From Ecdyonurus torrentis (taxonomy: Eukaryota > Arthropoda > Insecta > Ephemeroptera > Heptageniidae): 64,000 nucleotides of DNA. Made by a program: the position numbers and the translations under genes. A model generated the notes under the pieces. It was not told where the DNA came from and did no database searches. It saw nothing but the letters and a program-made list of their open reading frames with translations. Of this stretch, positions 12,079-24,200 are shown piece after piece. Location: positions 24,269,050-24,333,049 of the forward strand of contig OX439135.1 in NCBI GenBank assembly GCA_949318235.1, read 5' to 3'. Position 1 is the stretch's first letter. Every line of letters starts with the position of its first letter.

Positions 12079-12840
12079 ATATAAATTTAAAAATATTTTA
12101 AATTTTTGTATAACTTTGAAATTAATAAAATTTTAAAAGATTTAAGTCTAAGTTAATTTTGAAAATATATTGATAAATATTAGACATTTATTATGATGTG
12201 ATGATATGGAAAGAATTACATAAAATTGTTTCAGTTCAATCAAATAATGAAAAATCAAATAAAACGCACACTTCAAATTTTACCTTTTTTTTTTTTCATG
12301 AATTTTTGACGTGATCTTGCACTTATGTCACTGATTGTATCAAAATGAATAAACATTGTTTTTGTATATTTTTACTAAATTGCAAAGTTTGTTGATTTTC
12401 AATTGTATAAGCAACAATTGAGAGAGAGAGAGAGAGAGTCGAGAGAGAGAGACAGAGGATTTAATAATTAAATTTTGCTTGTGTTTCGCATTAAATGTAC
12501 ATCGATCTCTGTGTTGCAATCTCGCCATATGATTATTCGTGCCATGTCATACTGTTTTTAAAAATAATACAAATTTTATTTTGAATTTTAATTAAAAGTT
12601 GTTGTTTTTTTTTACAAATTTCTGAATACAGTTTTTTTTTGTTTTTTTCTTCTTCTTAATTTCATTTCTTTTCTTTTTTCTTTTTCTTTTTTTTCTTCAC
12701 AATTTTACAATAACTTTGTTTTTAAACATTATGTCATATTATACAATAATATAACAATTAACAATAAAATAGGTAACTAACGATAATTAAAAAAATAAAA
12801 ATAGAAAAAGTTTTAATTTTTTAAAGTTTTAAAACTATTA
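12079..12840. other. LITAF-Zwilch intergenic region
   Basis: AT-rich DNA with a (GA)n run at 12420-12452 and a pyrimidine-rich stretch at 12600-12690. No gene was recognised. Confidence 0.5.
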
Positions 12841-12894
12841 TAGAACGCGCGTAAAAAAAGTTGAATAACGTTATATCAGCTGGAAAAATTAAAA

Positions 12895-12902
12895 GGCGGG
12901 AA
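12895..12902 (+). promoter_or_regulatory. E2F-like site upstream of Zwilch
   Basis: GGCGGGAA lies 107 bp before the ATG at 13009. It matches the E2F core (reverse TTCCCGCC). E2F control is common for mitotic and checkpoint genes, which suits Zwilch. A CG-rich word, ACGCGCG, lies 50 bp further upstream. Confidence 0.4.
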
Positions 12903-13008
12903 GAAGCTGTCAAGAACTGGTGGGCAGCTAGACGACCATTTATTTTCTCTGTAAAAATTGTGATATTAACTTGATAGAAGAGATTTTTAATAAATTATCT
13001 GATAAGTA

Positions 13009-14723
13009 ATGGAGTCCTCACATAATAGAAAACTATTAGCTGCAGAGCAGCAAGTCAAACTACTCCAAGAGATAACACGATCCAGAGAAGTGGTTGTACA
13101 TTCTCGACGTAAAATTGTTGTGGAAATTCGTGAAACTGCTCCTATTTTTGTATCAAAACTTCAAGTGACTCAAGGTCCACTCATCATTGTCTCAGCAGAG
13201 AAAGAACTAGCTATTGTAAGTACATATTATATTATGGAGTCACTGTAAAATATTTATTTATTGTCTTTGTGCTATGTTTGTTTTACGGTATTTTCTGCGA
13301 CATATACCACTGGGACCTGCTGGGACACATATGGGTGCGACCTCCATGAATGTGACTTTTATTCTGAACTTGATTTTGATATAGGGTGTATGCAATCATA
13401 TTAAAGTCGACGCCATGTTGAATCACTCAATAACATAGGCCGCATAGGAAAATTACCCATTTTTGGTACATACATAGTTTAAAAATACTAATAAACCACG
13501 GTACGATTGCTCAAAGAAAGTTGCCAAAAATGAAGTTTGTCCTATGCTGAGCAATGTTATTCATTATACTCCAGTATGGCATCCAAGCGCATCAAATATG
13601 ACGTCATGTTCATACACCCTATATTGTCACACACAAAAAAAATTCTAACAAAAATTAAATTGGGGAGCATGCACCTGTCTTGCACCTTATTTTCTAGCTC
13701 GCCTCTGGTGCTCAGTCACCGCCAGTGACACGCTTTCTTGCAAGGCAATATTTTTCTGTGCTCTAACATGTTGTGTGATGTTTCCAGTCACCAGAACCTA
13801 CGCTGAAAGTCGAGCAACCTAAAGAAAGTAATTTACTTGAGGTGACGGGGACACCGCTACCTGCTCCGTTTACTGCAGACGACTTGAAGTTGTTACATCA
13901 CAGAGTCGGAGACTTTGCCGTGGATAACTTGCCTGAAAGTGAGAAGTTTCAACCAATTGGAAATAATCAAGCAAGGTAACATATTGTCAATAGTGATTGG
14001 AAGGAGAGATAGAGGCAGCTTGCCTAAAACATCATGGTCTGAGGTGGTTGGGAGATGTTGGAAAAATAAAAATGTACTCTGCAGTATGAAATGCAAATGT
14101 AAATGTATGAAACAAGGTATGAGACTGGAGGAAGCAAGTGAAGTATGTCAGGATAGGAAGTTGTGGAGATCTATCACTTGGTCAGGATAAAACATCTGTG
14201 TTGTTGGCTTAGGGACTATAGCGTCAAGATATGTATGTATGAATGTATGTTTGTGATGTGAGTAAACCCTAGCTGTTCTCTTGCACCAAAAAATGTGCAT
14301 TACATTTGAATAACCAAAGTTGATCTTCATTTTAGGAGCAAAAAACAGGGTTTACAGTATTTATATACATGTATGTATTATTTGTATGTATGTATTTATA
14401 TGTAATTTAGGAAAAGGAAAGGAGTACCATCACGGTATGGACAAACGTGAAGGTAAAATTTGCTAAAGAGAAACCAAACTGAGAGTTGGCGCCAGGCAGC
14501 AGCGTCAACTGAAAATATTAAATGGAGATAGAGGTTTTATAGATGCATGATATTTTTTATAAACCTCTATCTCCATTTGAGATTTTCAGTTAGCACTGCT
14601 GGCTGGCGCCAAATCTCATGTGGTTGCTCTCTATTAAATTTTAGCTTCACATATTTGTATGTATTTATATGCAGTATTTATATGTATGAGATGGGAAAGG
14701 GCTCAGGGACAGCTCAAAATTTA

Positions 14724-14763
<40 letters not shown>

Positions 14764-16989
14764 GAGGATTAGGCCACTGCGGTCTTATAATCAAGTAGCT
14801 AAACCCCTGGTATAAGGTAATGTCAAGTGGGGTCACTGGTCAGATTTTCCAACAATATTTACTCTAACTCATAGAAATGTGAAGGAAAAAAAAAAAGCGG
14901 AAAAATCAAGTTTTAGTTTGTTTCCCATTTGTATAAGCTTCAGTCAAGAAGTAAAATAATTTTTGAAAATTTGTCCTGAGTTACCACAGCGAATCAAAGT
15001 CATAAGATACATAAGATTTTATAACTATAAGAATTAAATACGTTCCATGTAATTACGTTCATCACACTTGGTGGAAGCTGTCATTGGCACAAATTTGTTT
15101 CAACGTGTTTTTTTTTTTTTTTTTTTTTTTTTTTTCCCCAATTATTTTGAGCTCATGAAATAGGGTGTACTACCCAGAGATTGATAATATGAAGTTCTTC
15201 TCATTTCCTCAATTTGTATCATATATTGTTGTGTGGTATAGAACTGATTGTCATTGCCATGTTTCCCAGGGAGGTGCTACGTCTATATGCTGAACGTATC
15301 GCTGACTTATGTAACAAACAAAACCTCAAGCCTGATGACGTGTGCCATGTGTACTTGCCATGTGACGCCACTGACGGCATGAAGATAGCTCTGCTACAAA
15401 CCACAGCTAACGGCACACAAGGGTTCTCCTACATGTTTGCCAGTCAAGAACGTAAATGTGAAGAAGAACAAGTGAAGTTACTACGTCAGCGTGCCTTGAA
15501 ACAAGCAGAAGAAAATGTCAAACCTAACAAATCAAAATTAAATAATCAAAAGGTAGGATTTTTATAAACACCCTTTTTTTCTTTTTCTTCACTATTTTTT
15601 TGTCACACCTTTTTCTACATCTGTTTCCATAAAGTAATATACAATTATTATTTTCTATTTTGTGATATTTGTAAATGTTTTTTCTTGTTACGTAGTATTA
15701 TTATTTCCCTCTTATTATAATTTTGTATGTAATCAAAAAAAATCATGAATGTTTTCTGTTGGGGTTAGGTGTAAGAGTGGTGGGCCACACATATTGTCAG
15801 GCTTAAACCTCAACCTTTCAAAAATTTCTTTTTTTTTTCTTTCCATTTTTTTGAATAAAGACAATTTTTTTTTTTTTTTTATTTATGAATTGTCACTTCA
15901 ATATACAGTTCTCCCAATATTAGTTCGAGCGGATATAGTGTAATTAACAATGTAAAGTCAACTGTGATTGGCTAGTAGGTTTATAACTTGCTCTCTGATT
16001 GGTTCACCACGGATATAGCTTTTGGAGGGAATGACCGTGTTTTGGCCAGATTGTGTATATAGATTTATAATAAAGAAAAGAATATAAATAGCAGCGCTGG
16101 CCGTACTTACCACAGTAGAAGTTATATGGAGAGTGTCATATATATATGTGGTGGAGGTATCACATGGCACACAGTTATAATGCTTTCATCATATATTAAT
16201 GACATTATCAATCACAGAAGAGATTTACTTGAGCACATCACAGTACAGTACAAGACTACACACTGCTCAGTGATGTGCTCAAGTAAATCTCTTCTTTGAT
16301 TGATAATGTCATTTCTATGATGAAAGCTCTCAGTTATATAAATATTATAACTAAAACTGTGTGCCACGTGACACCTTGACCTCTCCATACAATTTCTACT
16401 GTGGTAAGGCCCTTGCTAGTAATTCTATCCTTTTCTTTAGTATTGATGCTAAACCGCCATTTTTTTTTTTTTTTTTAATTGATTTTTAGATACAGTAAAT
16501 AAATAAATAAGGGGGCGAATAAATCAAATGTCCCAATTAATTACCTATAAATTAGAAAATGATCAACTTTTAATACTGTAATTTTCAATTCAACTTGCTC
16601 TAATCACTCTGCTTACTTTTTTTTTCATACAGTAATTATTTTATTTTTAATTTATCTGGTAATATGTTCAGTTTTGGCATTGGTTTGAGTATTATTCTAT
16701 CAAGTGGAACAATATACATCATATTTCTAGTTGGAGTGCGTGCATATGCTGCAGTGGAGCAAACTGGAGAGATACGTCACTTTAGAAGATGGTACGGGGG
16801 TGATTGATGGCAATGGAATCTCAGTAAAGATTGCTTGGACTGAAGCAATCAAGAATCTCAATGTCTCAGACAATCTGCCACTTTCTACCACTCCAGCTGT
16901 CATTGTAAGTGCTCACATCAAAATATCATCAATTGCTGCAAAATTACTGGAACTAATGAGGAATTTAAACTGTCTCATTATTTGCACCT

Positions 16990-17024
<35 letters not shown>

Positions 17025-18992
17025 CATAAAATTTAATAGTTTAATAATAGAAATAATAAAGAAAATGCTAGAATTACCACAGTAGAAGTTGTATGGAGAG
17101 GTCGAGGTCTCACGTGGCACACAGTTTAGTTATAATGTTTATATAAGTGTCGTACGTCATTGTAATGACATAATCAATCAAAGAAGAGATTTACTTGAGC
17201 ACATCACTGAGCAGTGTGTAGTCTTGTACTGTACTGTGATGTGCTCAAGTAAATCTATTCTATATTGATTTGTATACAAGTTAGCAGCTTCAGTAGCCAG
17301 TGCAATGTAATCAGCTCGTCACCAGGATTACATTGAACTGACTACTAAAGCTGCTAGCTTGTATACAAATCAATATTAAAGAGATTTACTTGAGCACATC
17401 ACTGAGCAGTCTTGTACTGTACTGTGATGTGCTCAAGTAAATCTCTTCTTTGATTGATAATGTCATTAACATATGACGAAAGCTCTCAGTTATGAAATGA
17501 AACTTTTTTATAACTACAACACTGCGTGCCACGTGACACCTCGACCTCTCCATACAACTTCTACTGTGCTAAGTAAAGCCAGCGCTGCTAATTATATCCT
17601 TTTCTTTATTATTGATCCTAACTGTGATGTTTTTTTCCTTAAATTAAAAAAATTAAACTTAACAAAAAAAAAAAAAAAAAAAAAAGTGCCTTTGAATTTC
17701 ACTACTGCTGTGTTATTTTAAGGCTGTTAATTTCTCATAATTATTTTTATTTTTCCAGGAAGCACAGCTTGATTACCAATACAAAAAATGGGAAAGTGGT
17801 AACTTGAAAAGTGACTTGATGTTTCTGACAGAACTTCTGCAGTGTGTGAACAATAACGTCATTGATAGTAACCATACGTTTACATCCACTATACCAGGCT
17901 CTTTGGATGTCAGTGCACAGAACTTTGGTGCTCAGCTACTTCATAATGCCAGGGCTCAGCCATATTGGAGCACAGAAACACAAGAAGCAGGTAACATAGT
18001 CATATTGACAGTTGATTATCTTGGCTTCTAATTAGTGTGCTGAATATAAAAGGTGTAGAAAACCTTGAACAAAAAAGTTGCGTAATATACTAACAAACCT
18101 AAAAATCAACGTTGATTTGGCCAGAGTCGTTGATTTCTAATTTATTTTCCATTCACAAAATGCCGCTGCCGGTTACTGACGTCACAGCTCGCCTGGTCCA
18201 CGCGCAAGTAAACCGAGCGAGCTGTGACGTCAAGAACCGGCAGCGGCATTTTGTGAATGGAAAATAAATTAGAAATCAATTACTCCGGCCAAATCAACGT
18301 CAATTTTCAGGTTTGTTAGGATATTACGCAACTTTTTTGTTCAAGGTGTTCTATGTCTTTAAGGAGGAAAGATTAAGAGAAAGGGAAATGATAGTAAAGC
18401 ACAGAGCTGGGGTTGCATCCCAAATTCCCCCTACTCTAGTGATATTTTTTTATATATTATTATTCTGATTATATATTTTTATTGTTGCTATTTTCATTAT
18501 CTGTGTTTACAGATTGCAGTGATTTCAAGAACGGCATGAAGCAGGTTAAATCTGAGATACGACGTAACATGGATATCACAGACTTCATCTGGAATGCCTT
18601 GAAACGTAAGTATCATTTTCAAAGTAATAACATGTTAGTTTACAAGTAGTATGTATGTACAGCTCTGGCCAAAACTTAAGAACAGCAGCCACTGTGTTTT
18701 CTCATAAAGATAGAATAGTGTGGTTGCGGGTTGCCTATACAAATTGTTCTCAAACTTTTGGCCAGAGCTGTACATGATTATACTGTATAGAGGACAAGGT
18801 AGAAAATGGCAATGTCTTTTATACCTGCTGCAAAGGCTTTTTTTTTTTTTTTTTTTCTTCTTTTCTTTTCTTTTCCTTTCTTTTCTTTTCCTTTCCTTTT
18901 CTTCTTTTTTTTTCTTTTCTTTTCTTTTCTTTTCTTTTCTTTTCTTTTCTTTTCTTTTCTTTTCTTTTCTTTTCTTTTCTTTTCTTTTCTTT

Positions 18993-19040
<48 letters not shown>

Positions 19041-21231
19041 TTCTTTTCTTTTTTCTTTTTTCTTTTTTTTTTTATTAATAAAGTTGAGACTTGTATGTTA
19101 CAGATTGCAAAACACTTGGCTCACTTGGTAGTTGTTTGGAAACCATCTTTGAGGAATGCATTGAACAAAATCCATTTGTAAGTATACAGCAAACTATACT
19201 GTATAACTTGTATTTATTTGTGTCTTCTTGTACCCACACACATAAGTTACCTATTGTGATGTCATTGTTGGATTTTCATAAATTAATTAAATTAATTAAT
19301 AAACTCAAGAATTCGACATTCACATATCAATAGCAGACATTGCAAAAATAGGTTTAGTGATAAAATAAACAAACTGACAGCTCAACAATACTAATAACAA
19401 AGTGCTAGCAGACGACTTTGTGTTCCTGTCTACATTTAACATGCTTTCTTATGGGGCAATGAAGCAGTTATAACTTGACTTAAGGGGGTAGGTGACCGAC
19501 TGATATCTCGCAAACTAGGACGGTTGCAAATAATAATAAATAACACAAAGTAAAGAAGAGATGTTACTTAAAAATTTAGTTTTGTCAAACATGTAAAAAC
19601 ACGATCAAATATTTAAGTTATTACACTTGAAAGATAACATGTAAATATGGAAATTTAAATTTGAGCGGGAAATTTTACTCAATTTAGAAACTTTTTTACA
19701 ATTAAAAAAATCATTAAAAATGTGTTTGGTATAAAAAAATATTATTTAAATTTACTTGATTTTATTCGAAAATTATAGTGTTTGTTTTATTGGAATTAAA
19801 TCATGTACAAAAAATTATTGGGAAAATATAGTTGTTATTTTAGTGATTTCCGGTCCAAGTCGGTCCCCCACCCCCTTAAAATTATTTCTCAGAACTGAAA
19901 TTTTTACTGTAGCTTGCTGAACCTCCAAGTTTTTGTTTTCCTGAATTTCAATCAATTTGGTTACAACTTATTTTTTTATCCAATTGTCTTAAAATCCAGG
20001 ACAACAAAAGCTTTGAAACTCAGTAAGCTACAGAAAAAATGTCAGCTCTGAGAAATTATTCTAACTGGAGTTATAGCTACTTCATTGCCCCATAAGAAAG
20101 CATGTTAAATGTAGACAGGAACACAAAGTCGTCTGCTATCACTTTGTTAGTATTGTTGAGTTTGTTTATTTTATCACTAAGGGCTGTAAGCTGCAACCTC
20201 TAGTTAAACCTTAGTTATCTTTTTTTAATTGTTGCAACAATCAAAATAACAACTTAACTACGGTTTAACTAGTTAAGTCTCGTTCACAATGGACTTTTCT
20301 TAAGTGAAAACGCTAATTTTTTCAAATTAAGAAAAAAGTTTGATTTCCACTTAAGAAATTTTTTTCTTAATTTTTTATGTAGAACTTTCACTTAACAAAA
20401 TTTTTTCTTTTAATTTTTCTTAAGTAGCTAATTAGAAGAATTATTTGAATTTACGTAAGAATCAACAAGGGTTTGATTCTTACGTAAATTCAAATAATTC
20501 TTCTAATTAGCTACTTAAGAAAAATTAAGAAAAAAAATTGTTAAGTGAAAACCAATTAAGAAAATTCTTAAGTGCAACAATAGTTTCATTGTGAACACCA
20601 ATCGTTCTTAAGTGGAAAAAATGAGCGTTTTCACTTAAGAAAACTTAGAAAAAGTCCATTGTGAACGAGGCTTTAGTTAGCGTCGCAGCCTACAGGGGTA
20701 AAGCTAATTTTGCAACATCTGCTAATGATTCAGAACTATGTCCTCATATAGAATATGAAATTACCCACTATTTTTTCCCCTCATTATAATACTAATTAGA
20801 ACTCCAAGTAATAATTTCTTGAAATTGCTTGTGTTAGATGCTGCCTAATAACAACAGCAGAGTGTCAAAGATCATCATCTCCATGCCCAGTGTAAGGACA
20901 GCTCCACAAACCAGCCTTCAACTCAGGTTAACTGCTGAGCTTCTGCTGGAGATTGGGTACCTCAAATTTGTCCGTGATATTGTCTTCTTGTGTCAAGGTA
21001 TGTAACAGGGTTTTGAAATTTTGCCAAGCCAAGCCAAGCCAAGCCAAAAAAAAAAAAAAAAAAAAAAAAAAACTTTTAAAACTGTTATTTTTTTTCTGTA
21101 AAACAAATGATGGTTCCAATATGAAAAGTTCTTGTTTATTTTTAATTTCATAAAAAATGTTAATGGAAAAAATATTTGAAAGAAAAAATATAATTGCTTT
21201 TTTAACAATGCTTAAAAAATGCTGCTACATG

Positions 21232-21276
<45 letters not shown>

Positions 21277-24200
21277 AAACCCTGGTCTATAATAACAATG
21301 AAAGGCTTTTATTAGACAAAATCACCCAACATAACATAATATAAATTTTCATACATACATATCATGACGCTATAGTCCCTTTCGGGGTAAGCCAACAACA
21401 TAGATGATTTTTAGGCTGACCTAGTGATAGACCTCCACAACTTTCTATCCTGACATACTTCACTTGCTTCCTCCAGTCTCATACCTTGTTTCATACACTT
21501 TCTTTTGCATCTCATACTGCAAAGTACATTCTTATATTTCAAACATCTTCCAACCACCTCAGACCATGATGTTTTAGGCAAGCTGCCTCTACCTCTCCTA
21601 CCATCCACTCTACTATGAAATACCTGTTTTGCAATTCTTTCAGCACTCATTCTCTCAACATGACCAAACCACCTTACGTAACACACTGCTCTCATACTTC
21701 TCAGTCACAGTTTCTTTCCCTCCACATTTCTCCATCACCCAAGTATGCATAACATTATTGAATCAATACATACATACATACATATCATGACGCTATAATC
21801 CCTTTCGGGGTAAGCCAACAACACAGATGTTTTATCCTGACCCAGTGATTGACCTCCACAACTTCCTATCCTGAATCAATTATTATTGTTATATTATCAC
21901 ATTTTCATAATACTAACGAATCAAATAATTATTAATTTAACTAATCTAAGTGAACTCTTGGTAAAAAACTAAAATTGACTTTAAATTTCTGAAAGTGTTA
22001 GTTAACGATGGCTTTTTAAATAGTGATCATCGTGTTAATAAACCTCCCAAAAACGCGATCTCAAAATTTTAATTCTCAACTCGCTGAGAGCAACAGCCAT
22101 TTAGCAACTCCGAACCTACGTCACTATATTAAACTTGCTCTCACGCTAGCTTGACGCAAGTTGAAGTTACTCTTTCTTTGCATAAATTATTTTACTACTT
22201 ATCTGTAGCCATAAAAACATTTTATGTGTGTAAAATATAACATCAAGTAACATGAGCAAAAATAAGAGTAACTCACACTCGCGCCAAGCTAGTGTTAGAG
22301 CAAGTTGTAGCTGTGACGTAGGTTCTAAGTTGCTGTAACGGCTTTTGCTCTCAGCGCGTTAATAATTCAAATTCTTAGATCGCGTTTTCAGGAGGTTTAA
22401 TAACACAATGATCACTATTTAAAAACCCATAATTGACTAAATGCCCGTGCAGCCGTTTTATTTTATATAATATTAAATAAATATAAGAAAATAAGCCGCT
22501 ATGATTGGCTGAGAACTCTCAGCCAATCACAGTGGCTTATTATTATTTTTTTTAAATAAATTTAATATTAAATAAAATAAGACGGCTGCATAGGCCTTAA
22601 CACTTTAAATAGTTGGCGTAACATGTTGTTATTTTTGGCAGTGAGTGGTGCTCGAAGCAAAGGCGATGCAGAGAAAGTTTGTGGTGTTGAGCTGACGGAC
22701 TGGGCAGAGAAATTAGCCAGGCTGGAGCACGCTCAGCAATGCATCGAGTTCCTCATTCAAGCTGATCTGTTACTGTGTCTCAACGCAGAGGCAATCAGCA
22801 GCATCTTAAGCTGTGTGCTTGATAAGAGTGGACCACTTGTCAAAGTTAATGTCAAGGCAGCAGATATCATCAACTTGTTGAAAGGGTAAGAAACAATTAA
22901 AAATACATATTTTACCAATAATAAAGAAAATATATATTAAGGAAAATAAACCATCGCGGTTAGGTATGATTTTAGTGTAAAAGATTCTCAATTTTCTTTT
23001 TTCTTTCTCAAAGTTTTATAAAATGTATATATATATTATCGCTTAAAATGTTTAAATAAGAGAAAAGATATTTTCTAATAACATTTTGTACTATTAAATT
23101 AAATTATAGTTAAAATTTGAATAAGTTTAATTATAAAATATATTTAACATTATATGACAAACATTTACTAATATCTATTGTAACTGACTGTACTGTAAAA
23201 CAGTTGGGTTAAATTGAGAGGTTGTTATGCCTGATTTCGCCCAATAAAAGCGGTTAATTATTATTATTATTATGATAAATTGAAAGAAAAGGATAGGAGA
23301 AAACCAGCAAGGGCCTTACCATAGTGAAGAGAGTCCCATAGTTCGGTGAAAATCTTGCTAGCACAGATATAAAATAACTAACACATTGCGGAGATATTTC
23401 GGCAATCGACTCCAAGAGAGATATGGAGCGTGTTATGCCTTCATCAGTCCTTACAGACTCAGAGAGAAACTATGAATGATACTATGGTCATTCATAGTTT
23501 CTCTCTGAGTCTGTAAGGACTGATGAAGGAATAACACGCTCCATATCTCTCTTGGAGTCGATTGCCGAAATATCTCCGCAATGTGTTAGTTATTTTATAT
23601 CTGTGCTAGCAAGATTTTCACCGAACTATGGGACTCTCTTCACTATGGTAAGGCCCTTGCTGGTTTTCTCCTATCCTTTTCTTTCAATTTATCAATAATA
23701 AAGAAAAAGATAGAATTAGCAGCTAGAGCCTACTTACCACAGTAAAAGTTGTATAGAGAGATCGAGGTTTCACGTGGCACACAGTTTATTTATAATGTTT
23801 ATATAACAGAGCTTTTATCAGAATGGCATTATCAATCAAAGAAGATATTTACTTGAGCACATCACTGAGCAGTGTCTTGTACTGTACTGTGATGTGCTCA
23901 AGTAAATCTATTCTTTGATTTGATAATGTCATTACAATGACAGCTCTCAGTTATATAAACATTATAACTAAACTGTGTACCACGTGACACCTCGACCTCT
24001 CCTTTTAACTTCTGCTGTGGTAAGTAAGGCCAGCAACAATATTTCTACCCCCCCCCCCTTTAATTTTCATCCTAACTGCAATTTTTTTAAGGGTAAACCT
24101 CAGACCTGGAAAAAGCCAAATATCTCAAAATTGGTGTGATATATACCTTTCTTTTTCTTTTTTCTTTTTTCTTTTTCTTTTTTCTTTTTTTTTTTTTTTA

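Noticed and set aside
12340..12528. 62-aa minus-strand ORF spanning the (GA)n run
   Set aside because: No start context, splice partner or family resemblance; the centre is simple repeat.
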